A stretch of DNA of 64,000 bases from positions 20,148 through 84,147 of the forward strand of contig JAAVDX010000021.1 in the NCBI GenBank assembly GCA_014801585.1. Reading direction: 5' to 3'. Positions 30,875-41,295 of this stretch are shown here, in pieces; position 1 is the stretch's first letter; every line of letters begins with the position of its first letter. The stretch is from Bacteroides sp. (GTDB lineage: Bacteria > Bacteroidota > Bacteroidia > Bacteroidales > Muribaculaceae). The translations under genes and the position numbers were made by a program. The notes under the pieces are model-generated. The model had not been told where the DNA came from and ran no database searches. It saw only the letters and a list, made by a program, of their open reading frames with translations.

Positions 30875-30967
30875 GGCCGGTCTCTTTTCACAAAGAGGCC
30901 GGCCTAACCTTAATCTTAATTTAATACTATGAAAAACACATTGCTAAATTACTGCTATTTTTTCTAA
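30875..30967 (+). other. Hairpin + CTAACCTTAA leader-like element with micro-ORF MKNTLLNYCYFF (copy 2)
   Basis: Hairpin ggccggtctcttt-tcac-aaagaggccggcc, then taaccttaatcttaatttaatactATGAAAAACACA. Confidence 0.55.
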
Positions 30968-31107
30968 TACGCAAACTTTCTCCATTTTTTTTACATTTTT
31001 TAGCAGTAGAATCTATTTTTTATTCGGGATTTTTTCCGTCGCTTCATGAATATTCCAATCATTTTCATTAACTTTGGCTCCGGAAATTCTCCTAACCGAA
31101 TTTACTT

Positions 31108-32475
31108 ATGGAACTCCTTTATCATTATCTTTGGCATCATCGTATGCTCGGCCGCTCTTTTTCCGACCTCCGGGGCCACCGGATTGAGGTAATCTATCCC
31201 GGACGGCACAACGAGGATGCCGGTCCGGACTTTGCCAATGCCCGTCTGAGAATCGACGGGCGGGAATGGATCGGCAATGTTGAGATACATGTGAGGGCTT
31301 CCGATTGGTTCCGCCACGGCCATGACTCCGATCCGGCCTATGATAACGTTATCCTACATGTCGTGGCAATCGACGACACTCGCATCCTCCGCAAGAATAA
31401 TGAGGAAATTCCACAAATCACTGCCGCTCTCCCTCCAAACTTTCTTCTGACCTATGCCGCTCTGGCGCCTGATAATGCTAATTCCTCTCTTACCTCTGTC
31501 GACTCCCCCGACCGCAAAGCTATCGCCCGCAATCTGAATTCTGCCCGTTGCGCCTCCCGATTCGCCGACATCCCCCAACTCACCCGGAAGGACTGGCTCG
31601 AAACTCTGTCGGTAGAAAGGATCCACTTTAAGGCTCAGCGGCTTCTTGATTATAGCCGGAAGCTCGGCGGCGATTGGGAACAGGCCGTCTTCGTAATGCT
31701 GGCCCGCGGATTGGGGTTCGGCCTTAACGGCATCCCTTTCGAGATGCTTGCAATGAATCTCCCCCTGCGAATTGTCTATCATCATGCCGATAATCTCTTG
31801 CAGACCGAGGCCCTCATCTTCGGTCAGGCCGGAATGCTCGACGGCTCCAACCATATCTTTGACGAATATTACCGGCGCCTATGCATCGAATATGGGTTTC
31901 TCGCACGCAAATACGGATTGCACCCGATGAACGTTTCGCTATGGAAATATGCCCGTACGCGCCCGCAGAATTTCCCTCACCGACGGCTTGCAATCCTCGC
32001 CCGTGCCCTTTACGAAGGGATTCGCTTCTCTTCCTCTCTGGAGGAAGCGGCCGGAGATTATGAGGCCTTATTGCGACTTTTCTCCTGGAAAGCCGAGGGA
32101 TATTGGAGCAATCATTTTGATTTCGGCAGAGATCCCTCCGGGTCCGACCTTCCGCTCTCCCTCTCGCGTGGTAGCCGGAATCTTCTGATGATCAACGTGG
32201 CCGCACCTTTTTATATGGCCCACGCCCAACTCACGGGCGACCTCGAACGCGGTGAACGGGCTCTGGATCTTCTGCGTTCAATCCCGTCCGAAAAGAATTC
32301 AATAATTAAGTCGTGGGAACAGCTCGGCCTGACGTCTCCCGACGCCTTGCGCTCTCAGGCTCTCATCCATCTCCATGATGAATATTGCGTGAAAGGGCAA
32401 TGTCTGCAATGCCGATTCGGCCATTTTCTACTACGCAAAGAAGCTGCGACTCTCAGTTGTGCCACAGGAATCTGA
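31108..32475 (+). CDS. DUF2851 family protein
   Basis: MELLYHYLWHHRMLGRSFSDLRGHRIEVIYPGRHNEDAGPDFANARLRIDGREWIGNVEIHVRASDW. Confidence 0.85.
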   Translation: MELLYHYLWHHRMLGRSFSDLRGHRIEVIYPGRHNEDAGPDFANARLRIDGREWIGNVEIHVRASDWFRHGHDSDPAYDNVILHVVAIDDTRILRKNNEEIPQITAALPPNFLLTYAALAPDNANSSLTSVDSPDRKAIARNLNSARCASRFADIPQLTRKDWLETLSVERIHFKAQRLLDYSRKLGGDWEQAVFVMLARGLGFGLNGIPFEMLAMNLPLRIVYHHADNLLQTEALIFGQAGMLDGSNHIFDEYYRRLCIEYGFLARKYGLHPMNVSLWKYARTRPQNFPHRRLAILARALYEGIRFSSSLEEAAGDYEALLRLFSWKAEGYWSNHFDFGRDPSGSDLPLSLSRGSRNLLMINVAAPFYMAHAQLTGDLERGERALDLLRSIPSEKNSIIKSWEQLGLTSPDALRSQALIHLHDEYCVKGQCLQCRFGHFLLRKEAATLSCATGI

Positions 32476-32684
32476 GTCAGATACCGCCCTCGGATTCCAC
32501 CTCAAAATCAATAAATTCCGATTATTCCGAAAAATTTGTGGAAATTAAACATAACTTTTCGTAAGAAGTTTGTTAATTTTGTATCGAATTTGAAGCAAGT
32601 AGCGTCTACCCCGGCTCAAAGAGTAGCCGCCAACTGCCCGAAATGAATTAATAACCAATTCGATCAGAATATTTTATCTATATT

Positions 32685-33629
32685 ATGCCCTCACAACGCT
32701 CTCGCAAGCAACATAATCACCCTGCAGGTCAGGATCGCATCATTGCTCGCCGCAACGTCACCACCGAACCGATCGGACTGATGCAATTCGTCAGCGACAA
32801 CGTTGACAGCGCTCCGCGCAACGATATTAAGAAATGGTTGAAATTCGGCCATCTTATGATCAATGGCGTCGTCACCAAGCAGTTTGACGCCCCCGTAGAA
32901 CCCGGGCAATGGGTCGAACTCAATCTTACCCGCCCCTTCGTCGTGTTCAAAAACCCTCGGATGCAGTTGATATATGAAGACGACGATGTAATCGTAGTCA
33001 ATAAAGGCTACGGTCTCTTGTCCGTAGGCACAGGAAGCCAGAAAAAGGAAGAGACGGCTTATAATATTCTTAAGGAATACGTAAAGGATGTCGACTCCCG
33101 ACAGAAGATTTTCGTAGTCCATCGCCTTGACCGCGCCACGTCGGGGCTGATGATGTTCGCCAAATCTCCGGAAGCTCAGGAGGCCATGCAGCATAACTGG
33201 AACAATATGGTCCTGGAACGCAAGTATGTGGCCGTATTGGAAGGGAATGTCGAGCAGGACGAGGGGGTCATCAGAAGCTATCTGGGCGAAACCTCACAAT
33301 ATGAAGTATATTCCACTCAGGAGGCTGCCGAGGGACTGAAACTTGCCACCACCCGATATAAAGTCCTGTCCCGAGGATATGGCTATTCTCTCGTGGAGTT
33401 TTCGCTCGACACCGGCAGAAAGAATCAGATCCGTGTGCATGCCAAGGAGATCGGCCATCCTATCGTAGGCGACAGAAAGTATGGCGCAAAGGCAAGTCCC
33501 ATCAATCGGCTCGCTCTTCACGCCCGAACTCTGCGCTTTGCCCATCCCATCACTCGCCGCGATATGCGCTTTGAAACCCCCATACCGACTAAATTCCTCA
33601 AAATGGTCGGTGGCATCCGAAAAGCCTGA
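32685..33629 (+). CDS. RluA-family 23S rRNA pseudouridine synthase
   Basis: S4-like N-terminus; IYEDDDVIVVNKGYGLLSV...VHRLDRATSGLMMFAKS...GRKNQIRVHAKEIGHPIVGDRKYG. Confidence 0.92.
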   Translation: MPSQRSRKQHNHPAGQDRIIARRNVTTEPIGLMQFVSDNVDSAPRNDIKKWLKFGHLMINGVVTKQFDAPVEPGQWVELNLTRPFVVFKNPRMQLIYEDDDVIVVNKGYGLLSVGTGSQKKEETAYNILKEYVKDVDSRQKIFVVHRLDRATSGLMMFAKSPEAQEAMQHNWNNMVLERKYVAVLEGNVEQDEGVIRSYLGETSQYEVYSTQEAAEGLKLATTRYKVLSRGYGYSLVEFSLDTGRKNQIRVHAKEIGHPIVGDRKYGAKASPINRLALHARTLRFAHPITRRDMRFETPIPTKFLKMVGGIRKA

Positions 33630-33710
33630 TATCTTGTTTGCCGGGCAGCTCTTTCGACGACGTGTCTTAAGGACCGCCCGATGAATTCCAACTTATTTTA
33701 ATAGATACTT

Positions 33711-34595
33711 ATGAATATCGACACATCCGATTACTATCCGTGGGGACCCGACCGTAAACGCCCGGCCGAACAGGAGCAGCATCCCGAGCCGACTCTGACA
33801 TCCGCCCCGGTCGACGATGCGACGTCCGAGTCACCCCTATCCATAACCGAAGCGCCCGATGCTGCTCCCGAAGCGAGTCAGCAGGCGCATCCGGATCCGA
33901 CGGCCGCTAATTCGGCCACACCCTTAGGACTAAGCGAGAATGAACTTCCGGAGCAGGAGACTCCGCAGGCTCCCAAAGGATCTCTGACCAATCTGAGTCA
34001 TCTGTTGTCCTGGATTCTCTCCCCGGTCGTCACTCCTACGCTGGGAATCATCGCCGTGTTTCAGCTGTCGATGTATTCCTACGCTCCCGCCGCCACCAAA
34101 TGGCTGATAGTAGGAATCGTATTCTCGCTGACATGCGTGATCCCTTGCGCGGCGATATGGGGACTCACTAAATTCGGCGACGTCTCCGACATGGCTCTCA
34201 CCCGGCGCTCCGACCGCCTTATACCCTACATCATCACCGGAGCTTGCCTTCTCGCCTGCGGATACTATCTGACCCGAACAGGCCTTCCTCTATGGGTCGG
34301 CTACTTCTACATCGGGGCCGCCGCCGCTACACTGATCAATCTGCTCATCAATTTCAGATGGAAGATTTCGGCCCACGGAGCCGGCATCGGCGGCCTGATT
34401 GCCATGCTCATGATTCTCAACCGCTACGGTCTACCCTCCTACAATCTCTGGGGGTGGGTAGTAGCCGCCATAATAGCCGCCGGACTGCTCGGGGCTGCAA
34501 GAGTATGGCTCTGGCGACATACCCCAATGCAGACCATCTGCGGAGAATTAGTAGGATTCCTGGGAGTAATCCTGACCGAATCTTTCGTCAACTGA
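33711..34595 (+). CDS. Membrane protein (PAP2-like C-terminus) with low-complexity N-terminus
   Basis: First ~95 aa Pro/Ala/Glu rich, then ~6 hydrophobic segments (LSWILSPVVTPTLGIIAVFQLSMYS...). Confidence 0.6.
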   Translation: MNIDTSDYYPWGPDRKRPAEQEQHPEPTLTSAPVDDATSESPLSITEAPDAAPEASQQAHPDPTAANSATPLGLSENELPEQETPQAPKGSLTNLSHLLSWILSPVVTPTLGIIAVFQLSMYSYAPAATKWLIVGIVFSLTCVIPCAAIWGLTKFGDVSDMALTRRSDRLIPYIITGACLLACGYYLTRTGLPLWVGYFYIGAAAATLINLLINFRWKISAHGAGIGGLIAMLMILNRYGLPSYNLWGWVVAAIIAAGLLGAARVWLWRHTPMQTICGELVGFLGVILTESFVN

Positions 34596-34706
34596 TTCCT
34601 CTCTCATATCAACTTCTCCTCTCTCCAAAGAGTTAGCCCCGTATTCGTCAGGGCATGTTTCGCTTGCGAAACAAACTCCCCCCAACCAACCCAACCATCC
34701 CAAATC

Positions 34707-36362
34707 ATGAAATTCAACTACCATCGCCGCTCGTCTGCCGTCGTAGCAGTAGGCAACACCATCATAGGCGGAGAGTCACCCATCCGCGTGCAGTCGATGA
34801 CCAACACAAATACTCTCGACACCCCCGGCTCTGTAGCACAGATTTTACGAATCGCCGACAAAGGTGCCGATCTCGTACGTCTTACCACTCAGGGCACTCC
34901 CGAAGCTGAAAACATGCGCAACATCGAAGAGGGCATCCACGCCGAAGGTTGCAACGTGCCGCTCGTGGCCGATGTCCATTTCAATCCTAAAGCAGCCTTC
35001 GCCGCAGCCGCGACATGTGAGAAAGTACGCATCAACCCGGGCAACTTCGTCGACGCAGCCCGCACATTCCGTCGCCTTGAGTTCACTGATGCCGAATATG
35101 CCGAAGAGATCGAGAGAATCCGTGGAGCCTTCATTCCTTTCCTGGAGATATGTAAGGCTAATTCAACAGCTGTCCGACTCGGTGTCAATCATGGTTCTCT
35201 GTCGGATCGCATCATGAGCCGCTACGGCGACACTCCCGCCGGAATGGTGGAATCCGTAATGGAATATCTCCGCATTGCCCGCGAGGCCGACTTCAGCAAT
35301 ATCGTCATCTCGATTAAAGCTTCCAACGTTGTGGTGATGGTAGCCACGGTGCGCCTGCTTGTCAGTGAAATGGAACGCGAGGGGATGAATTTCCCCATCC
35401 ATCTGGGGGTCACTGAAGCCGGCGACGGTGAAGACGGCCGCGTCAAAAGTGCCGTCGGCATCGGCACTCTCCTCGCGGAAGGCACGGGCGACACTATTCG
35501 AGTGTCGCTATCGGAGGATCCTGAGAATGAGATTCCGGTAGCAATCGCTCTCAGAGATTACATCACCTCACGTGCCGGACACGCTCCTATTCCCCGGCCC
35601 GCAGAGATCGCGGATTTCCCTGCCCGTAAGTTAGCCTGCGACGTTGCCGGAATCGGGGGCTCTGCCCAATGGCCGCTCGTTATCGGTCATGACCTTCCGA
35701 TCCCTGACGCGGCAATCACTGTTGACGCTTCTTCCGACCCCGGCCAGATGACGGGAAAAGATTCCGTCCCTATTATTCTTACATCCGGCCATCAGAATCC
35801 CGTCGGCGAGATGCAGTCATGGATAGAGCGTTACATAGCGCAGGGAGGCCGGGCTCCTATTATTCTGAAGATGCGATATCCCGATGAGGATAAGGATATT
35901 ATACGCCTTAAGGCCTCCGCTGATTTAGGCGCTATGCTGCTCAACGGCTATGGCAATGCTCTCTTGCTCGACGCTCCGGTTCTGACTGCTGAGGAGCAAT
36001 CTTCTCTCCTGCTCTCTATCCTGCAGGCTGCCCGACTCCGTTTCAGCAAAACGGAATATATAGCCTGTCCGAGTTGTGGCCGCACCCTTTTCGATCTGCA
36101 GTCGGCTCTCGCGAAAGTAAAGGAAGCGACCTCCCACCTTACCGGACTGAAAATCGGAGTAATGGGCTGCATCGTCAACGGACCCGGTGAGATGGCCGAT
36201 GCCGATTACGGCTATGTCGGAGCCGGCCCGGGACGTGTCAGCCTATATAAGGGTAAAGAATTGAAACTCAAAAACCTCCCTACCGACGAAGCCCTTCCTG
36301 CCCTCATCAACCTCATCAAAGAGAATGGTGACTGGCAGGATGCACTAAATACCACAAATTAG
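34707..36362 (+). CDS. ispG: (E)-4-hydroxy-3-methylbut-2-enyl-diphosphate synthase
   Basis: GGESPIRVQSMTNTNTLDTPGSVAQI...PLVADVHFNPKAA...EYIACPSCGRTLFDLQ...GVMGCIVNGPGEMADADYGYVG. Confidence 0.95.
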   Translation: MKFNYHRRSSAVVAVGNTIIGGESPIRVQSMTNTNTLDTPGSVAQILRIADKGADLVRLTTQGTPEAENMRNIEEGIHAEGCNVPLVADVHFNPKAAFAAAATCEKVRINPGNFVDAARTFRRLEFTDAEYAEEIERIRGAFIPFLEICKANSTAVRLGVNHGSLSDRIMSRYGDTPAGMVESVMEYLRIAREADFSNIVISIKASNVVVMVATVRLLVSEMEREGMNFPIHLGVTEAGDGEDGRVKSAVGIGTLLAEGTGDTIRVSLSEDPENEIPVAIALRDYITSRAGHAPIPRPAEIADFPARKLACDVAGIGGSAQWPLVIGHDLPIPDAAITVDASSDPGQMTGKDSVPIILTSGHQNPVGEMQSWIERYIAQGGRAPIILKMRYPDEDKDIIRLKASADLGAMLLNGYGNALLLDAPVLTAEEQSSLLLSILQAARLRFSKTEYIACPSCGRTLFDLQSALAKVKEATSHLTGLKIGVMGCIVNGPGEMADADYGYVGAGPGRVSLYKGKELKLKNLPTDEALPALINLIKENGDWQDALNTTN

Positions 36363-36425
36363 TGGATTTTATAGCGGATTCGACAAATTTTCGCATAAAA
36401 TAGCGGAATAGTGAAAATTTATAGT

Positions 36426-36433
36426 TAACTTTG
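36426..36433 (+). promoter_or_regulatory. -7 element TAACTTTG upstream of the exopolysaccharide locus
   Basis: aaatttatagtTAACTTTGcgtttgcg, ~110 bp before the first EPS gene. Confidence 0.55.
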
Positions 36434-36546
36434 CGTTTGCGAATTGACTTTCAGAAACCGATAAGCTTCCCTCCGCGGATGCTTGTTCATGGCCCCCGGG
36501 AGTGACTTACCCCACGGTCGCGTTTCGTTCGATTCGTCAATGATAT

Positions 36547-37680
36547 ATGGACAACTGGCTGTTAAATAACATACTGACTTTCATCTTGACGATAATTGTT
36601 GTGGGTGGTCTCATCCCGCAAATCCTCATTATTGCCTATCAGAAGAAGTTGTTTGACAAGCATGACGAACGCAAAATCCATCTCGGATCCGTGCCACGCC
36701 TCGGAGGCGTATCATTCGTGCCGGGCATCATTTTCTCCGTTTTGCTCGTGCTGGGTATCGGCATTAAATGCAATGTTGCCGGAATCCAGGCGGTCATGCA
36801 GCAAGGCATGGTCGGACTCTTTTTTCTTTTCTGCTCCCTGATGCTCCTATTCCTCCTCGGTATCGCCGACGACCTGGTAGAGGTGCGATATCGTGCCAAA
36901 TTCCTCTTCCAGATAATTGCCGGAGCGCTCATCATCGGATCAGGAATATGGATCTCCAATCTCCACGGTTTCCTATGGATCGACCGGCTCCCGGATATTG
37001 TCGGATGGCTTCTCACCATCTTTATGATCGTATATATAATTAACGCTCTCAACCTTATCGATGGCATCGATGGATTGGCAGGCGGAATAGCATTTTTCAC
37101 TTTAGTCTATTTCGGCATGGCCTTCTACGATGCCTCTTATTATATATATTCGATGGTGGCATTCGCCGGCGCAGGAGGTCTGGTCCCCTTCATCTATTAT
37201 AATATCTTCGGAAAGGCAAGCAAGAACCAAAAGATATTTATGGGCGACACCGGTTCGCTCACTCTCGGAATGGTAATCGCCTTTCTTGCTGTCGAATTCA
37301 CGAATGTCTCCGAACGTGGCAATGTCTTTGCCGATGTCAATCCCATAATCGTTGGGCTCTCCCCGCTTATCATACCGCTTTTCGACCAGCTCAGAGTCTT
37401 CACCCATAGGGTATTGATGCGACGCAATCCCTTTATGCCCGATCGTTGCCATATCCACCACAAGCTCCTCTCGATCGGACTGAATGCCCGACAGACGCTT
37501 ATAGTACTCTTAGCTGCCGACCTGGGATTCATCATTCTCAATTGGGGTCTCTCGGAATTGCATGTGGATTCCACTTGGATAATTCTTGCCGATTTCGCAA
37601 TCTGGATTCTCGCAAATAAGTGCCTTACCCGACGCATACGCTCAATTGAAAAAGCCACAGGCAATACCCTCTACAATTAG
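36547..37680 (+). CDS. MraY/WecA-type undecaprenyl-phosphate sugar-1-phosphate transferase
   Basis: HDERKIHLGSVPRLGGVSF...LGIADDLVEVRYRAKF...INALNLIDGIDGLAGG...FMGDTGSLTLG. Confidence 0.92.
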   Translation: MDNWLLNNILTFILTIIVVGGLIPQILIIAYQKKLFDKHDERKIHLGSVPRLGGVSFVPGIIFSVLLVLGIGIKCNVAGIQAVMQQGMVGLFFLFCSLMLLFLLGIADDLVEVRYRAKFLFQIIAGALIIGSGIWISNLHGFLWIDRLPDIVGWLLTIFMIVYIINALNLIDGIDGLAGGIAFFTLVYFGMAFYDASYYIYSMVAFAGAGGLVPFIYYNIFGKASKNQKIFMGDTGSLTLGMVIAFLAVEFTNVSERGNVFADVNPIIVGLSPLIIPLFDQLRVFTHRVLMRRNPFMPDRCHIHHKLLSIGLNARQTLIVLLAADLGFIILNWGLSELHVDSTWIILADFAIWILANKCLTRRIRSIEKATGNTLYN

Positions 37681-37865
37681 CCTGATCCTAAAAATTAGGC
37701 TCTCTCTCCAATAAAATGCAGTAATAGACGTTACTAAATATGAATAATTACGAAGTTGGTCAAGCCGACCGCTTCATAATCTGATATACAACAATAACAA
37801 CACAAAATAGATATAAAGAGAGGAATCTTCCGTAAGATTCCGACTCTTTCTGACCTTTGACAGAT

Positions 37866-38717
37866 ATGAAGACTAAGAAACTTTCATGGATGGGACTCGC
37901 GATGATCGGTTGCGTCACCCTCCTCAGCAGTTGTAAAGTCCCCAAGGACGTAGCTTATTTTCAGGATATGGATCAGCAGATTGCTATCGAGGTGCAGGAG
38001 CGCCAGGCCATCAAGATCCGCCCCGACGATAAACTCCAGATCATCGTCACATCCAAGGATCCTCAGCTTGCAAGTCTGTTCAATCTCCCCGTCGTGACTA
38101 CCCGCATCGGACAGAACGCCAATGCCTATGGCACTACCACCGCTTTCGGCACTACAAATAACTCATCTGAAGGCCTGAGCAGCTATACCGTCACTCCTCA
38201 GGGGACTATCGATTTCCCCGTACTCGGCACTCTCCACGTGGCAGGCATGACCCGATATGAGCTCGCAGGTTTTATCAAGGGCGAAATTATCGGCCGCAAT
38301 CTCATCAAGGATCCCACAGTCACTGTCGAATATCTCAACACCGGCGTCAGCGTCCTCGGTGAAGTCAAGACTCCCGGACGCTTTACGTTTAATCGCGATG
38401 AAATCAGCGTGCTCGATGCTATCGCTATGGCCGGCGACCTTGAATTGAACGGCAAACGTGAGAATGTCCGTGTCATCCGCAAGGAAAATGGCAAGGCTCA
38501 GGTCTACGTAATGGACCTCACCGATGGCAAATCTCTCTACAATAACCCCGGTTTCTATCTTCAGCAGGACGACGTGGTATATGTAGAACCCAACGACACC
38601 CGCAAACGCCAGACTACTATCAACGGTACGACGACCCTTACCGCCGGCTTCTGGGTATCAATGTTCTCCGTATTCACTTCGACCGCCGTTCTCGTCGTGA
38701 ATCTCGTCAAGAAGTAA
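37866..38717 (+). CDS. Polysaccharide export outer-membrane lipoprotein (Wza-like)
   Basis: Lipobox TLLSSCKVPKDVAYFQDM; IRPDDKLQIIV...GTIDFPVLGTLHVAGMT...VSVLGEVKTPGRF. Confidence 0.92.
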   Translation: MKTKKLSWMGLAMIGCVTLLSSCKVPKDVAYFQDMDQQIAIEVQERQAIKIRPDDKLQIIVTSKDPQLASLFNLPVVTTRIGQNANAYGTTTAFGTTNNSSEGLSSYTVTPQGTIDFPVLGTLHVAGMTRYELAGFIKGEIIGRNLIKDPTVTVEYLNTGVSVLGEVKTPGRFTFNRDEISVLDAIAMAGDLELNGKRENVRVIRKENGKAQVYVMDLTDGKSLYNNPGFYLQQDDVVYVEPNDTRKRQTTINGTTTLTAGFWVSMFSVFTSTAVLVVNLVKK

Positions 38718-38783
38718 TCCGTGCGGATTACACTCCTACATTCCAATCCTATATAAACGTTATCAAAATTCAATCTCTGATTG

Positions 38784-41198
38784 ATGGAAAATCCTGCAAA
38801 TGTGACAACACCACTGACTGACGATAACGCTTTCTCCGTGAAAGCGTTTCTCTTCAGTTGCCTCGGCCATTGGAAGTGGTTTGTCTCTGCTCTAATAATA
38901 TTCATTGCTCTGGGGGTGCTTTTCCTCGTGCGCCAGCAACCGAAATACAGCCGCACGATGCAATTGCTCATTCAGGACTCGCAGTCGGGCGGCATTGCTG
39001 ATGTCAGCAATGCTTTCCGCGATTTCGGTCTCGGCGGCGGTGCCAACACGAATGTCTATAACGAACTCGTAAGCCTGAAATCTCCCGCTGTAATGCAGGA
39101 GGTCGTAAAGCGGCTTAATCTTACTGTCGACGTCTATGAGAAAAAATTGCCCCACAATAGCGTGCTCTATGGCAAGACTTCTCCTTTCGACCTGAAGAAT
39201 GAGACTCCGGGCACATTCGGTGGCATCGTGCTTAAACTCGAACTCCTTCCCGATGATTCTTTCGTCATCACGGAAGCTTCCGCCGTCCCGAAAGGCGACA
39301 CCAAGCGCATAAAGCACCCTAACTTGGCCATCAAAGGCAAGATCGGAGCCTCTCCCGTGAAAACTCCGGTCGGAACTTTCTCTTTCGCGAGCAACGGTCT
39401 CTACACCAATAATCGCGATGAGGCTCAGGAATACATCGTCACAATCGGTTCGGAACATTCCGCAATCGAGAAGTATATGAATAAACTGACGGGCGATCTT
39501 ACGGATTCCGATTCGGAAGTAATCGACCTCACTATGACCGACACGAATATCGAACGCGCTACCGACGTACTAAATACAATCGTGGAGGTCTACAATGAAT
39601 TCTGGGTGCGCGACAAGAACCGTATGGCGGTCGCAACTTCCGAATTTATCAATGATCGTCTGGCTATGCTCGTACGTGAACTCGGCGAAGTCGATTCCGA
39701 CATCGCCGAATATCAGTCGGCAAATCATATCCCTGATCTTGAAGCAAGCGCAAGAATGTATCTCGATCAGTCGGCAAGCGTCAGCAAGGGTATCATCGAA
39801 GCCAATAATCAGTTGGCTATGGTGAAGTATGTGAAGGAATACATCAATAATCCCGCTAATGCAAATAAGGTGGTGCCGGTGCTGACCGGTGTAGGTAATT
39901 CCGGGTTGGAACAGCTTGTTAAGGAATACAATACTCTGCTCCTTACCCGCGACAATCTTATCCAGAACTCCAGCCCGGAAAATCCGCTCGTCGAGTCTTA
40001 TACTCTTCAGGCCAACGGCATGAGGGAATCGCTGATTCGGTCAGTCAATTCCTACATCGGTTCGCTGGAGGCTAACCTCCGCAATCTCCAGTCGGCTCAG
40101 GGACAAAGCATGCAGGAATTGGCCTCAACTCCCAGTCAGGCAAAATATCTCGGCACCGTAAAGCGCGATCAGGCTATCAAGGAGCAACTCTATCTCTTCT
40201 TGCTGCAGAAGCGTGAGGAGAATGATCTCTCCCAAGCCTTTAATGCCTACAACACCCGCATAATCACTCCCCCCTTTGGATCCGATATGCCCGTGTCGCC
40301 TAAAAAGGTTTCAATTCTCGCCGTCGCTTTCATCCTCGGCCTGATGATTCCGGCATTCATTATCTATATCCTCGATAGCCTCGACAATAAGGTGCATAGC
40401 CGTAAGGATCTGGATAATCTCCCGATTCCCTTCACCGGCGAACTTCCTCAGATCGGCTCTAAGAAGCGTTTCCGCAAACTCTTCCAGTCGAAGAAGGCTA
40501 AGCAGAAGGAAATCGACACTCCGAAGCCTATCGTCGCCGAAGGGAAGCGCGACGTGCCCAATGAGGCGTTCCGCGTAGTGCGCTCCAATATCGACTTGAT
40601 GCTTGGGCGCAATGCTACTCATAACGTATTGATGGTCACTTCGTTCAATCCCGGTTCGGGTAAGTCTTTCGTGGCCTACAATCTCGGAGCTTCCTTCGCG
40701 CTTAAGAATAAGAAGGTTCTGCTTATCGACGGCGACCTCCGCCATGGATCGCTCTCCGGCTATATCGGCTCGCCGGGCAGAGGCCTCGCTTCTTATCTGA
40801 CGGGCAACACTGATGATGCCATGCGCATAGTCTATCCCGTGCCGGGCGTCGAAGGCCTGAATATCGTGCCCATCGGTAAGCGTCCGCCCAACCCCGCCGA
40901 ACTCCTTGAAGGCGATCGTTTCGGTGAGTTCCTCGACGCCGTTCGCGATCAGTTTGACATTATTATGGTCGATTGTCCTCCGGTCAATGTCGTTGTCGAC
41001 ACTCAGTTGCTCAATCGATACGCCGATGCCACTCTCTTCGTCGTACGCGCCGGTTTGCTCAACCGCTCTGCCATCAAGGATCTCACTCAGCTCTACCACG
41101 AAAAGAAACTTCGCCGCATGAGCATCATCCTCAACGGCACAGAAGAAGCCCACAGCAGTTATTACACTTATGGCAACTATCAGTCGCTTGAGGAATAA
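38784..41198 (+). CDS. Wzc-like polysaccharide co-polymerase / BY-kinase
   Basis: Wzz domain plus Walker A VTSFNPGSGKSFVAYNLG, LLIDGDLRHGSLS, IIMVDCPP; Tyr-containing tail SSYYTYGNYQ. Confidence 0.93.
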   Translation: MENPANVTTPLTDDNAFSVKAFLFSCLGHWKWFVSALIIFIALGVLFLVRQQPKYSRTMQLLIQDSQSGGIADVSNAFRDFGLGGGANTNVYNELVSLKSPAVMQEVVKRLNLTVDVYEKKLPHNSVLYGKTSPFDLKNETPGTFGGIVLKLELLPDDSFVITEASAVPKGDTKRIKHPNLAIKGKIGASPVKTPVGTFSFASNGLYTNNRDEAQEYIVTIGSEHSAIEKYMNKLTGDLTDSDSEVIDLTMTDTNIERATDVLNTIVEVYNEFWVRDKNRMAVATSEFINDRLAMLVRELGEVDSDIAEYQSANHIPDLEASARMYLDQSASVSKGIIEANNQLAMVKYVKEYINNPANANKVVPVLTGVGNSGLEQLVKEYNTLLLTRDNLIQNSSPENPLVESYTLQANGMRESLIRSVNSYIGSLEANLRNLQSAQGQSMQELASTPSQAKYLGTVKRDQAIKEQLYLFLLQKREENDLSQAFNAYNTRIITPPFGSDMPVSPKKVSILAVAFILGLMIPAFIIYILDSLDNKVHSRKDLDNLPIPFTGELPQIGSKKRFRKLFQSKKAKQKEIDTPKPIVAEGKRDVPNEAFRVVRSNIDLMLGRNATHNVLMVTSFNPGSGKSFVAYNLGASFALKNKKVLLIDGDLRHGSLSGYIGSPGRGLASYLTGNTDDAMRIVYPVPGVEGLNIVPIGKRPPNPAELLEGDRFGEFLDAVRDQFDIIMVDCPPVNVVVDTQLLNRYADATLFVVRAGLLNRSAIKDLTQLYHEKKLRRMSIILNGTEEAHSSYYTYGNYQSLEE

Positions 41199-41236
41199 CC
41201 GCCTATTCTTCTGATATTCAATTATAAGATTTAATA

Positions 41237-41265
41237 GGGAATCCGGAGTCCGTCTCCGGATTCCC
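41237..41265 (+). terminator. Hairpin between wzc-like and phosphatase genes
   Basis: gggaatccggag-tccgt-ctccggattccc. Confidence 0.65.
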
Positions 41266-41295
41266 CTCACCATTTAAAACTCATTACATCTATTT

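Noticed and set aside
37681-37865. Invertible capsule promoter upstream of the Wza-like gene
   Set aside because: I looked for paired inverted repeats flanking a promoter and did not find convincing ones, and there is no adjacent invertase.
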